Assembly: GCA_036507695.1 (NCBI GenBank)
Contig: DATCIR010000205.1
Span: forward strand, 1-22,646
From: JAKEGK01 sp036507695
GTDB lineage: Bacteria; Pseudomonadota; Gammaproteobacteria; SZUA-152
Direction of reading: 5' to 3'
DNA: 22,646 bases
Positions 1-9,801 of the stretch are shown one piece after another; the stretch's first letter is position 1, and each line of letters starts with the position of its first letter. A program made the translations under genes and the position numbers. The notes beneath the pieces were generated by a model. The model was given only the letters and a program-made list of their open reading frames with translations. It did no database searches and was not told the origin of the DNA.

Positions 1-27
1 CATCCCTGGCCGCGGACGCCCCCGGCA

Positions 28-78
28 GGAGACACCGGCACCGCTTTAACCTATGCTGCACACGGGTGAGTAGTTACC
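28..78 (+). repeat. Left-truncated copy of a MITE-like repeat (family A)
   Basis: This stretch matches the element at 20248-20315 almost base for base: a 33-bp core (28-60) with 2 differences, then an arm reading CACGGGTGAGTAGTTACC (61-78). The complementary left arm present in the other copy is missing here; similarity stops at the core boundary near position 28. Seen directly: two copies in the same orientation, about 20.2 kb apart. Inference: a short non-autonomous mobile element or its remnant. I cannot assign the IS family. Confidence 0.6.
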
Positions 79-183
79 AATCCGCAGGCCAATGCTAATT
101 TGATGTTACACGATGTGGGCCGTTCCTATGGCGTGATCAAATTAACTACCGATGAACCACATTGGTCGAATAACGGCAAATAA
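70..183 (+). pseudogene. Possible 3' remnant of a disrupted gene
   Basis: A reading frame runs from just after an in-frame TGA (67-69, inside the repeat) to a TAA at 181-183. It encodes about 37 residues including the stretch LMLHDVGRSYGVIKLTTDEP. There is no convincing start with a ribosome binding site, although an ATG at 103 lies in frame. The composition looks protein-like and the frame touches the repeat arm, so it may be the tail of a gene interrupted when the repeat arrived. I do not recognise the family. At this length chance is a real alternative. Confidence 0.25.
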
Positions 184-221
184 TATTCAATTCGATACTT
201 GTTAAAGAGGCCTCCAATCCA

Positions 222-833
222 GTGAAACTAACCACATCATGGGCGACGGCATTGTGCTTATCGGTATTCACCCTGTTGCACCTGCCGGCATGTGATAACA
301 GGCCGCCGACGCAACAACCACAAGCGCCGGCTATCACGCCAGCTGCAACAATCAAGACATTTGAGTTTGAGAAAAATCTGGGATGGGTTCACGGCAATTG
401 CCTGGCGATTAGAAACAGCGCACTTGCCAAAGACACGCCGGTTACATTAATTACGTTAGACGGCCAGCAAACTACCACGGTTTCGCAAATTGATTCGACA
501 GGCAGTGCCGAGTCAGGTTGTCTGCCTTTGCTGGACGACAGGGTGAAGCAAAATACAATGAATGGGCGCGTGTTTTATCAACTCAATCTGCCGCAAAGCG
601 ATACCGATTTACTTGCCATTGGAATACTTACCGCCAGCCTGCCGGTGCATGGCGAAACCAAGGTATTCAAGTTTGATCTGGATGGGGACGGCCAAAACGA
701 CACGGTGAGTTCCTGCGACACCAGTGAAGGGATCAGGTTCTCGCTCTGGTCAGGTGCAGTGAATACGGGCAAATTGTTGTGGTCGGATTATTATTACCTT
801 GGATATGACCTTCAACCGACCTGCCCACCTTGA
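222..833 (+). CDS. Putative lipoprotein of unknown function
   Basis: I do not recognise the family. The 203-residue product starts at GTG (222), with AAAGAGG (204-210) as a plausible ribosome binding site. Residues 1-24 form a lipoprotein signal: charged start, hydrophobic core, then the lipobox LPAC with Cys24 as the predicted lipidated residue. A Pro/Gln-rich linker follows (28-45). The mature domain ends with an acidic loop DLDGDGQND (152-160), resembling a DxDxDG calcium-binding loop, and with several Cys residues (60, 100, 165, 201) that could pair in the periplasm. The Asp residue after Cys24 would favour retention in the inner membrane by the E. coli +2 rule. It stands alone, with a repeat upstream and the convergent hpnC downstream. 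Lipoprotein call fairly sure; function unknown. Confidence 0.7.
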   Translation: MKLTTSWATALCLSVFTLLHLPACDNRPPTQQPQAPAITPAATIKTFEFEKNLGWVHGNCLAIRNSALAKDTPVTLITLDGQQTTTVSQIDSTGSAESGCLPLLDDRVKQNTMNGRVFYQLNLPQSDTDLLAIGILTASLPVHGETKVFKFDLDGDGQNDTVSSCDTSEGIRFSLWSGAVNTGKLLWSDYYYLGYDLQPTCPP

Positions 834-1116
834 CACTAGGTTGAACAGACGGGGGAGAAGGCGGGACTGAGCTTCAAGAGCAAAAGTGAAAAGGGAACGC
901 TACACTGAGTCTTCCTTTGCTTGCGTTCATTGGTTCGCGATGTCCGTCCACCTATGTCCGTCCACAATGCCGCCCATTTCCCGGTTTACGCCTGACAGTA
1001 GTCGTCTGCCGTCTTATCTACGATATTGTTATTAACAGAAGGATACCCAAGTATCCCGGAGTTACACTGCTTGCTCCATATTGTGTACGTTCTATATAGG
1101 GCGGTTAGGAATGAGC
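834..1116. other. Intergenic region with a short tandem repeat and a small hairpin
   Basis: No gene is supported here. It lies between the ends of the lipoprotein gene and the convergent hpnC. Two things are visible: a tandem pair of ATGTCCGTCCAC (940-951 and 954-965, 14-bp period), and a perfect 6-bp hairpin, GGATAC/GTATCC with a 4-nt loop (1041-1056). The hairpin lacks a T-run on either strand, so it is not a clear terminator. The short frames here look like chance. Confidence 0.4.
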
Positions 1117-1989
1117 TTAGCTTATGGGTTTTTTCAAGACGGCATAGTAAGCGATGGCGAACCAATCCGTGTGTTTCAGGCGCGGCCGCGAAAAAACATT
1201 TTCCTGTTGATGTTCAAGTAATTTCAAAGTTCGAAGACCGCCATTTATCATCATGCGCAACTGCAGGCCAAAGCGGTCCGCAATCGCATTACCCAGTGGC
1301 GCGCCCGAGAGCATCATGGATTTTGCGCGCTGCAGCTGTTGCTGCACCAGGGCGCGCATGGCATCGGTGGTTTGTTGCTGTTGTATCATGGCTTCGGTCA
1401 CACCCCATTGCCGCATTTCATCCTGGGGAAGATAGATGCGGTTATTTTCCGCGTAATCCTGGTGAAGGTCCTGCAAAAAGTTGATCAACTGTAGCGCGCT
1501 GCAAATGGCGTCGGATTGCTGCAGATTAACCGCGGTGTCCTGGCTGAGGAGATGCAGGAGCAAACGGCCGACCGGATTGGCGGAGTACCGGCAATACTGC
1601 AGCACCTCGTCGAAATTGGCGTAACGCTTTTTGGTGACATCTTGTTTGAAGGCCGTCAGTAGATCGTGAAACAGTTGCACCGGTAATTGATAGCGGTGAA
1701 TAACGTCCTGCAGGGCTATAAACACCGGGTCAGTGGGCTGCGCGACGTTTAGCGTTTCAAGTTGCCGGGAATAGTGATTGAGTTTTTCCAGCCGCTGCGT
1801 TTCGCTCCATTGTCCTTCATCCGCGAAGTCGTCGGCGCTGCGCGCAAAGGCATAAATGACGGCGATCGGCTGGCGCAAAGAACGCGGCAATAAGATGGAT
1901 GCCACGGGGAAGTTTTCATAATGCGAACGCACAATTGCCAGGCAATGTTGATACGCCTTTTGTACTTGGGGGCTGGCTTGCGTTACCAT
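1117..1989 (-). CDS. hpnC: Hydroxysqualene synthase-like protein HpnC
   Basis: A 290-residue trans-isoprenyl diphosphate synthase of the squalene/phytoene synthase family. HpnC proteins convert presqualene diphosphate to hydroxysqualene in the HpnCDE route to squalene for hopanoids. Visible signatures are HYENFPVASILLPRSLR (23-39), typical of HpnC; the first Asp-rich motif SADDFADE (51-58); YCRYSANPVGRLLL (132-145); and the second Asp-rich region FLQDLHQDYAENNRIYLP (171-188, Asp174 and Asp178). Length fits the family. The ATG at 1989 has no obvious Shine-Dalgarno sequence. It is divergent from a small membrane-protein gene (35-bp gap) and convergent with the lipoprotein gene. No hpnD, hpnE or squalene-hopene cyclase is nearby, so the product made in vivo is uncertain; a related prenyl-transfer role is the alternative. 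Confidence 0.82.
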   Translation of the reverse strand: MVTQASPQVQKAYQHCLAIVRSHYENFPVASILLPRSLRQPIAVIYAFARSADDFADEGQWSETQRLEKLNHYSRQLETLNVAQPTDPVFIALQDVIHRYQLPVQLFHDLLTAFKQDVTKKRYANFDEVLQYCRYSANPVGRLLLHLLSQDTAVNLQQSDAICSALQLINFLQDLHQDYAENNRIYLPQDEMRQWGVTEAMIQQQQTTDAMRALVQQQLQRAKSMMLSGAPLGNAIADRFGLQLRMMINGGLRTLKLLEHQQENVFSRPRLKHTDWFAIAYYAVLKKPIS

Positions 1990-2024
1990 AAACGAATAAT
2001 AATTACTTTATAAGGTGGATTGCC

Positions 2025-2231
2025 ATGCAACGGACGAAAAAATTTATCGCCGGTCTGGTTATCGGTCTGCTACTCGGACTTTGGTTCGGGGTGAATATCG
2101 GCAAAAACCGGCCTATATACTCCAATCCTTTCCGAGACGTATCGGTTACGGAAATCGCCAAGGAGAAGGGCAAGGAAGTGATGGAGGAAGGTAAAAAGGC
2201 CCTGCGTGAACAGCTGGATGAAAGCAAATAA
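2025..2231 (+). CDS. Small single-pass membrane protein, unknown function
   Basis: A 68-residue protein with a strong ribosome binding site (AAGGTGG, 2012-2018) six bases before the ATG, which supports it as a real gene. Residues 1-6 are basic. Residues 7-26 form a Gly/Leu-rich transmembrane helix (GLVIGLLLGLWFGVNIG). A short polar NRPIYSNPF segment follows, then a highly charged helix rich in Lys and Glu (about 40-68). By the positive-inside rule the short basic N-terminus would be cytoplasmic and the charged tail periplasmic, though the Gly-rich helix may also self-associate. I do not recognise the family. It is divergent from hpnC and convergent with rmuC. Confidence that it is translated is good; function unknown. 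Confidence 0.72.
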   Translation: MQRTKKFIAGLVIGLLLGLWFGVNIGKNRPIYSNPFRDVSVTEIAKEKGKEVMEEGKKALREQLDESK

Positions 2232-2270
2232 GCCATAAGGTAAAAGAAAGATCACTCCGCAATTGTTTCG

Positions 2271-3578
2271 CTAATGAACCGGATCGGATTGTTTTTCTTC
2301 CTGCTCGGTGGCGGATTCCACACTGCGGGTTGTGGTCTCAATTTGGGTTAACGGCTCGATGGGTTTTTCGGAACTAATACCCAGCTCGGTAAATTTTTTT
2401 GCACTGGGTAAAATGCGTGTATCCAGAGATCCCACCGCTTTATTAAAATGCTGCACGGAATTGCTGAGGCTCTTGCCGACTTTATTCAAATGCTCGGTAA
2501 ATGTCGCCAGGCGATGATAAAGTTCCGAGCCGATCTGCCGGATTTGTTCCGCGTTTTCCGTAAGCGATTCCTGCCGCCAGCCGTAGGCAATGGCGCGCAT
2601 TAATGCCACCAGGCTGGTGGGCGTCGCCAGGATGACTTTTTGTTGCATGGCGAATTCCAGCAGCTGGGCGTCGTTGTCCAGGGCGGCGCTTAAAAACTGT
2701 TCGCCGGGGATAAACAACACCACGAAATCGGGTGAACGCGTAAACTGGGACCAATACGCTTTACCGGACAGTTCGCGCACGCGTTCGCGGACATTCCTGG
2801 TGTGACGTTGCAGGTGTTGCGCGCGCAGTGTTTCATCGCTGGTTTCAACGGCGCTGATGTAGGCGTCCAGCGGGGTTTTCACATCGACCACGATTTCCCG
2901 CCCGCCCGGCATGCGCACGATCATGTCCGGGCGCAATGCGCCGCCTTCGATGGCGGTGTGTTCCTGCTCATAGAAATCGCAATGCTCCACCATGCCGGCC
3001 AGCTCCGCCAGGCGGCGCAGGGTAAGTTCTCCCCACTGGCCGCGCACTTCCGGCCGTCTTAACGCATTAACCAGGTTGCGGGTTTCACCTTGCAGCGCCT
3101 GCTGTGCTTCCAACATGCTTTGCAAATGTTGGGACAGCGCGCCATGGGCTTCCTTGCGTTCGTGCTCCATTTGCCGGATCTGTTTTTCGGTTTTTTCCAG
3201 GGTTTCCTTAATCGGGATTACCAGGCTTTCAAAGGATTTTTCTTTCTGCGCCAGGTCATTTTGCGCCTGCAGCTGGAATTGTTTGAGGTTTTCCTGGGCC
3301 AGTTTTAAAAATTCAACGCTATTGGCTTTTAGCGCTTCATTGGACAAAGCACCAAAGGTTTCGGCGAGTTTCTCGCGGGCTTTTTCCAGTTCGCTGATGC
3401 GCAGAGTGAATGCGTGGCGTTCGGATTCCAGGGTGGCTTCCAGCGCCGCATATTTTTCCCGCAGCAGGGCGTATTTCAATTGGCTGCGCAAATAGACCGT
3501 CAACGCGCCGATGAGCAAGGAAACAATGGCGGTGGCGGCAATGATAATAATGATAGTGGTGGTGAATTCAAGGTCCAT
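2271..3578 (-). CDS. rmuC: DNA recombination protein RmuC
   Basis: RmuC limits recombination at inverted repeats in E. coli and carries a predicted nuclease-like fold on a membrane anchor. I chose the ATG at 3578 (435 residues) over an upstream TTG at 3599, because that TTG lies inside an AT hexamer repeat. From this ATG, residues 5-30 are a transmembrane helix and about 33-170 form a long Lys/Glu/Gln-rich coiled coil. The family hallmark RRPEVRGQWGELTLRRLAEL spans 174-193, followed by RPDMIV (Asp218) and VVDVK (Asp232, Lys234), which fit a PD-(D/E)xK-type core. The C-terminal tail is acidic and low complexity. It is the last gene of the mtaD-ubiG-rmuC minus-strand run, 73 bp after ubiG. No good Shine-Dalgarno sequence is visible. 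Confidence 0.92.
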   Translation of the reverse strand: MDLEFTTTIIIIIAATAIVSLLIGALTVYLRSQLKYALLREKYAALEATLESERHAFTLRISELEKAREKLAETFGALSNEALKANSVEFLKLAQENLKQFQLQAQNDLAQKEKSFESLVIPIKETLEKTEKQIRQMEHERKEAHGALSQHLQSMLEAQQALQGETRNLVNALRRPEVRGQWGELTLRRLAELAGMVEHCDFYEQEHTAIEGGALRPDMIVRMPGGREIVVDVKTPLDAYISAVETSDETLRAQHLQRHTRNVRERVRELSGKAYWSQFTRSPDFVVLFIPGEQFLSAALDNDAQLLEFAMQQKVILATPTSLVALMRAIAYGWRQESLTENAEQIRQIGSELYHRLATFTEHLNKVGKSLSNSVQHFNKAVGSLDTRILPSAKKFTELGISSEKPIEPLTQIETTTRSVESATEQEEKQSDPVH

Positions 3579-3597
3579 TGATCGCGGCTTAACTATC

Positions 3598-3620
3598 AAT
3601 ATTAATATTAATATTAATAT
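3598..3620. repeat. Hexamer microsatellite (AATATT)n upstream of rmuC
   Basis: Three perfect AATATT units plus AATAT form a 23-bp, wholly A/T, self-complementary tract. It lies between ubiG and rmuC, 20 bp upstream of the chosen rmuC ATG. Such tracts can vary in length by slippage, and an AT-rich tract here could affect a promoter or upstream region. Both effects are inference. Confidence 0.85.
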
Positions 3621-3651
3621 CCGTTAACGTGCAGGATGAGTTTCGTATCGA

Positions 3652-4401
3652 TCAATCCAATTTTGCAAAATGCATCAGGTAATTCACGGCAACGTCGCGC
3701 CCCAGCGAATAGGCTTGGGTGATTGGATTGTAAGTCATGCCGGTTAGCTGTTTCAGGTTCAAACCCGCGTGGCGCGCCCAGGATTCCAGCTCCGAGGGCC
3801 GGATAAAATTGCGGTACTCATGCGTGCCCTTGGGCAGCAGGCGCAGCACGTATTCCGCGCCGATAATCGCCAATAAAAATGATTTAGGGTTGCGGTTAAT
3901 GGTGGAGAAGAAAATCTGCCCGCCCGGTTTGGCGAGTTTGGCGCATGCGGCGATGGTAGCGGCGGGATCGGGTACGTGTTCCAGCATTTCCATGCAGGTC
4001 ACGATATCAAATTGTTCAGCCCGTTGCTCCGCCAGGGATTCAGCGCTGATTTGTTGATACTCGACGGTGATTCCCGATTCGGCGCCGTGCAATTTGGCCA
4101 CGCTGAGCGGGGCTTGACCCATGTCGATACCCATGACCGTCGCGCCACGTTGCGTCATGCTTTCCGCGAGAATGCCCCCGCCGCAGCCGACATCGATGAC
4201 TTTTTTCCCGGACAGCTTGGCGTGTTGGTCAATGTAGTTCAACCGCAAGGGATTAATATCGTGCAGCGGTTTGAACTCGCTGTGCGGATCCCACCAGCGC
4301 GTAGCCAAGGCTTCAAACTTGGCGATTTCCTTGGGATCGACGTTAGGGTTTTTACGCGTTTGGGCGGAATAGGTTTCGGTTGAGGGTGTCATGGTGATCA
4401 C
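3652..4401 (-). CDS. ubiG: Ubiquinone biosynthesis O-methyltransferase UbiG
   Basis: SAM-dependent methyltransferase that performs both O-methylations of the ubiquinone ring. The class I methyltransferase core is visible: VIDVGCGGGILAE (motif I, about 68-80) and an acidic residue at the end of strand 2 in GIDMGQAPL. The family N-terminus KFEALATRWWDP and the LEHVPDP segment (about 139-145) are also typical, and its 249 residues fit the family. The GTG at 4401 overlaps the mtaD stop in a GTGA arrangement, which suggests translational coupling. An ATG three codons in (4392) is an equally credible start, with GGGAA upstream. The same ubiG-mtaD adjacency is known in Pseudomonas. Confidence 0.95.
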   Translation of the reverse strand: MITMTPSTETYSAQTRKNPNVDPKEIAKFEALATRWWDPHSEFKPLHDINPLRLNYIDQHAKLSGKKVIDVGCGGGILAESMTQRGATVMGIDMGQAPLSVAKLHGAESGITVEYQQISAESLAEQRAEQFDIVTCMEMLEHVPDPAATIAACAKLAKPGGQIFFSTINRNPKSFLLAIIGAEYVLRLLPKGTHEYRNFIRPSELESWARHAGLNLKQLTGMTYNPITQAYSLGRDVAVNYLMHFAKLD

Positions 4402-5738
4402 TGTTTCCCGGTATGCGTGAGGTCGCTTTGAAAAATCTTGTCCCGCCAGGCCCGGGATTTATTTAGCACTTCTTTTTCATCAATCGTGGTTAACACATTA
4501 TCCTTTAAGAGTTGCTGGCCAGCCACCCAGACATGCCGGACCTGGTTGCGGCTGGTGGAATACACCAGTTGCGACACCACATGATACAACGGCTGGGTTT
4601 CCAGAACGCCCATATTAATGGCCACGACGTCGGCGGCCTTGCCGATTTCCAGCGAGCCGATGCGCTCATCCAGTCCGAGCGCTTTGGCGCCATTGATGGT
4701 GGCCATGCGCAGCGCCTGGTGCGCGGGAATCGCGCTGGCGTCACCGGCCACGCATTTCGCCAGCAAGGCGGCGCTGCGCATTTCGCCCAGCATGTCCAGG
4801 TCATTATTGCTGGCGGCGCCATCCGTGCCCAGGGCGACATTCACCCCGGCCTCGGTCAGGCGCTGAACCGGACAATAACCGCTGGCGAGTTTTAAATTCG
4901 ATTCGGGACAATGCACGATGTTGGCATTGCTGGTGGCCAGCAGTGCGATCTCGTCATCGAGTAATTGCGTCATGTGCACGGCCAGCAGGCGCGGCGATAC
5001 GATGCCCCGGTCGTTGAGGCGCGAGAGGGGACGCAGCCCGGATTGATCAATGGCCTGTTTGACTTCAAAAGCGGTTTCGTGCACATGCATGTGGATGGGG
5101 ATATCCAGTTCCTCCGCCAGGGTTTCGATGCGTTGCAGTGGATCATCGGAAACCGTGTACGGTGCATGCGGCGCAAACGCGGTGGAAATGCGCGTGTTAC
5201 TGCGGTAGTGGTCGTGGACTTCCAGACCTTTACTGATGTATTCGTCGGCGTCATTGGCCCAGATGGTGGGAAAGTCGATCAGGATCAGGCCCACGCTGGC
5301 GCGCATGCCGATGCTGTCAATCACGCGCGCGGTGACATCCGGAAAAAAGTACATATCATTAAAACAGGTGGTGCCGCCGCGCAGCATTTCAGCAGCCGCG
5401 TGCATCGTGCCGTCATGCACAAATTCATCGCAGACCCACTTGCCTTCGGCGGGCCAGATGTGATCCTGCAACCATTCCATGAGATGTAAATCATCGGCCA
5501 GGCCACGGAACAAGGTCATCGCGGCATGGGTATGGGCGTTGATCAAGCCCGGAATCAGGGCATGGTTTTCCAACGTGTGTACTGATTCACTCTGGTATTT
5601 GCGGCGCGCCTCCGCCGACGGCAGAATGTCGATGATGCGGCCATCGTGCACGGCAATGGCATGCTGTGTTAACACCGTGTTGGCGTTATCTACGGTAATA
5701 ATCCACTCGGCGTGGATTAAAGTATCAACGGTTTGCAT
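4398..5738 (-). CDS. mtaD: 5-methylthioadenosine/S-adenosylhomocysteine deaminase (TRZ/ATZ family)
   Basis: Amidohydrolase-superfamily zinc enzyme, 446 residues, expected to deaminate 5'-methylthioadenosine to methylthioinosine, with possible activity on S-adenosylhomocysteine. The expected ligands are present: NAHTH (His69, His71), HMHVHET (His218, Glu221), LLAVHMTQ (His255) and ALGTDGAASNNDLDM (Asp306). Their spacing matches the characterised Thermotoga TM0936 enzyme as I recall it. The ATG at 5738 follows an AAGG (about 7 nt spacing). It overlaps ubiG by 4 bp and is divergent from mtnA, whose product acts later in the same salvage pathway; this favours MTA over triazine-type substrates. 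Related deaminases of guanine or isoxanthopterin are less likely from this context. Confidence 0.9.
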   Translation of the reverse strand: MQTVDTLIHAEWIITVDNANTVLTQHAIAVHDGRIIDILPSAEARRKYQSESVHTLENHALIPGLINAHTHAAMTLFRGLADDLHLMEWLQDHIWPAEGKWVCDEFVHDGTMHAAAEMLRGGTTCFNDMYFFPDVTARVIDSIGMRASVGLILIDFPTIWANDADEYISKGLEVHDHYRSNTRISTAFAPHAPYTVSDDPLQRIETLAEELDIPIHMHVHETAFEVKQAIDQSGLRPLSRLNDRGIVSPRLLAVHMTQLLDDEIALLATSNANIVHCPESNLKLASGYCPVQRLTEAGVNVALGTDGAASNNDLDMLGEMRSAALLAKCVAGDASAIPAHQALRMATINGAKALGLDERIGSLEIGKAADVVAINMGVLETQPLYHVVSQLVYSTSRNQVRHVWVAGQQLLKDNVLTTIDEKEVLNKSRAWRDKIFQSDLTHTGKQ

Positions 5739-5787
5739 GGGAGAACCTTACCGGCAAGCAGCCCTGTTGCGCAAGTAATTCATTATG

Positions 5788-5805
5788 GACGCCCTGTTTG
5801 GCGTC
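5788..5805. promoter_or_regulatory. Perfect dyad in the mtaD/mtnA divergent intergenic region
   Basis: GACGCC, a 6-nt spacer, then GGCGTC lie within the 143-bp gap between the divergent mtaD and mtnA starts. The position suits an operator or a short hairpin controlling one or both genes. No regulator is identified, and I see no strong -35/-10 pair in this gap, so the regulatory role is inference. Confidence 0.3.
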
Positions 5806-5881
5806 AAGCGTGGCGTGACCGGAATGAAGGTGTTACATTGGCAAACCATAATTCAAGAGTTGGTTTAGGTAAGACAAATTT

Positions 5882-6940
5882 ATGGAATCTCATGACACAA
5901 TTCGCGCGGTGCAATGGCAGGAGCATGGCCTGAAACTGCTCGACCAGCGCCGGCTGCCGGCACAGGAAATCTATCTCGAACTCAATGACGTGCAAAGCGT
6001 TGCTCAGGCAATAAAGGATATGGTGGTGCGCGGCGCGCCGGCGATTGGCATTACCGCGGCCTATGGCGTGGTAATTGCGGCGCGCGACCGGTTGCGGCAA
6101 GCGCCGGACCGATGGCGCACAGCGATCGCAGCGGATGTGGCCCTGCTGGCCGAGTCCCGGCCGACCGCGGTGAATCTGTTTTGGGCGCTCAAGCGCATGC
6201 GCGAAGCGATCGATGCCGCGGGTGACAACCCGCTGGCGGATTTATTACGCGCGGCACAGCGTATCCAGGCCGATGATCTCGCCGCCAATCACCGCATGGG
6301 GGAGGCGGGCGCCGCCTTGATTCAGCCGGGCAGCGGGGTGTTAACGCATTGTAATACCGGCTCGCTGGCCACGGGCGGTTATGGCACCGCGCTGGGCGTG
6401 ATTCGCAGCGCGTATGCCGCAGGAAAACTCTCTGCCGTGTACGCCGATGAAACCCGGCCCTGGCTGCAAGGGGCGCGGCTCACGGCTTGGGAACTGATGC
6501 GCGACAACATACCCGTGACTTTGCTTGCCGATGGCGCCGCGGCGGCATTGATGCAACAGCGCAAGGTGCAATGGGTTATCGTGGGCGCCGACCGCATTAC
6601 GGCCAATGGTGACGTGGCCAATAAAATCGGCACCTATTCATTGGCGGTGAATGCCCGTTTTCATAGCAAAAAATATGACGTTAAGTTCATGGTGGTGGCG
6701 CCGGCCTCAACCGTGGATATGGAACTGGCTTCCGGTGACCGCATTCCCATCGAGCAGCGGGATCCCGCCGAGGTATTACAGCTCAACGGCCAACGGGTCA
6801 GTCCTCCCGGGGCGCAGGCCTGGAATCCGGCGTTTGATGTCACGCCGGCGGAATTGATCGATGTGCTTGTGACGGAACGTGGCGTTGTGCAGTCGCCAAC
6901 TCCCGATAAGCTAATGGCGATGATGAAAAACCCGTCGTAA
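5882..6940 (+). CDS. mtnA: Methylthioribose-1-phosphate isomerase
   Basis: Converts 5-methylthioribose 1-phosphate to methylthioribulose 1-phosphate in methionine salvage; cytoplasmic. The 352-residue protein shows the family signatures MVVRGAPAIGITAAYG (47-62), THCNTGSLATGGYGTALGV (155-173) with catalytic Cys157, and VGADRITANGDVANKIGT (234-251) with catalytic Asp237. The pattern is that of MtnA rather than the related eIF2B subunits. The ATG at 5882 follows TAGGTAA (5866-5872) at 9 nt spacing. It is divergent from mtaD, which supplies methylthioinosine upstream in the alternative salvage route. gyrA follows after 212 bp and probably has its own promoter. Confidence 0.95.
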   Translation: MESHDTIRAVQWQEHGLKLLDQRRLPAQEIYLELNDVQSVAQAIKDMVVRGAPAIGITAAYGVVIAARDRLRQAPDRWRTAIAADVALLAESRPTAVNLFWALKRMREAIDAAGDNPLADLLRAAQRIQADDLAANHRMGEAGAALIQPGSGVLTHCNTGSLATGGYGTALGVIRSAYAAGKLSAVYADETRPWLQGARLTAWELMRDNIPVTLLADGAAAALMQQRKVQWVIVGADRITANGDVANKIGTYSLAVNARFHSKKYDVKFMVVAPASTVDMELASGDRIPIEQRDPAEVLQLNGQRVSPPGAQAWNPAFDVTPAELIDVLVTERGVVQSPTPDKLMAMMKNPS

Positions 6941-6945
6941 CGTCT

Positions 6946-6974
6946 TTGCAAATCCGCTGAGGCTTCCATATAAC
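6946..6974 (+). promoter_or_regulatory. Candidate sigma-70 promoter upstream of gyrA
   Basis: TTGCAA (6946-6951), a 17-bp spacer, then TATAAC (6969-6974) lie just after the mtnA stop, about 180 bp before gyrA. The spacing is optimal and both hexamers are close to consensus. It would give a long 5' leader. Prediction from sequence only. Confidence 0.4.
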
Positions 6975-7018
6975 CTTTCTCCCCGCTTTTTTACCAGATG
7001 CGGTAGGGTCGACTAGTA

Positions 7019-7027
7019 TGCTATGAT
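7019..7027 (+). promoter_or_regulatory. Candidate extended -10 promoter upstream of gyrA
   Basis: TGCTATGAT fits an extended -10 (TGn plus TATGAT) with no good -35 box. A perfect TATAAT also occurs at 7078-7083, nearer gyrA, again with a poor -35 (TGTATA, 18-bp spacer). The gap may therefore hold several weak starts; which is used cannot be told from sequence. Confidence 0.3.
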
Positions 7028-7152
7028 CCGGCGGATTACGCGCCGCTGGACAATGTATAAGACAAAAATTAGACCAATATAATATTGAATAATAATTAAC
7101 CATATTTTCCACGTTTATTTAATTCCACAGCACCCGGGATAAACATTCCAAG

Positions 7153-9708
<2,556 letters not shown>

Positions 9709-9737
9709 TGCGTCATACGAACTAGTGTCGCGAATGC

Positions 9738-9754
9738 GTCCGACAGAGTCCTAG
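9738..9754. repeat. Possible remnant of the family B terminal repeat
   Basis: GTCCGACAGAGTCCTAG matches 15 of 17 bases of the right end of the 210-bp element (17629-17645). It sits alone in the gyrA-serC gap with no partner arm. It may be a solo or decayed terminus, but at this length chance cannot be excluded. Confidence 0.25.
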
Positions 9755-9801
9755 TCTCCGGATTAAAAATTCATATTAAATTTCACTAGAGGGGTTGGCA
9801 G

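Noticed and set aside
1041..1056. A hairpin as terminator for hpnC or the lipoprotein gene
   Set aside because: Only 6 bp of stem and no T-run on either strand.
1026..1484. A 152-codon plus-strand frame overlapping the 3' half of hpnC
   Set aside because: Covers conserved hpnC coding sequence on the other strand and has no family signature or ribosome binding site.
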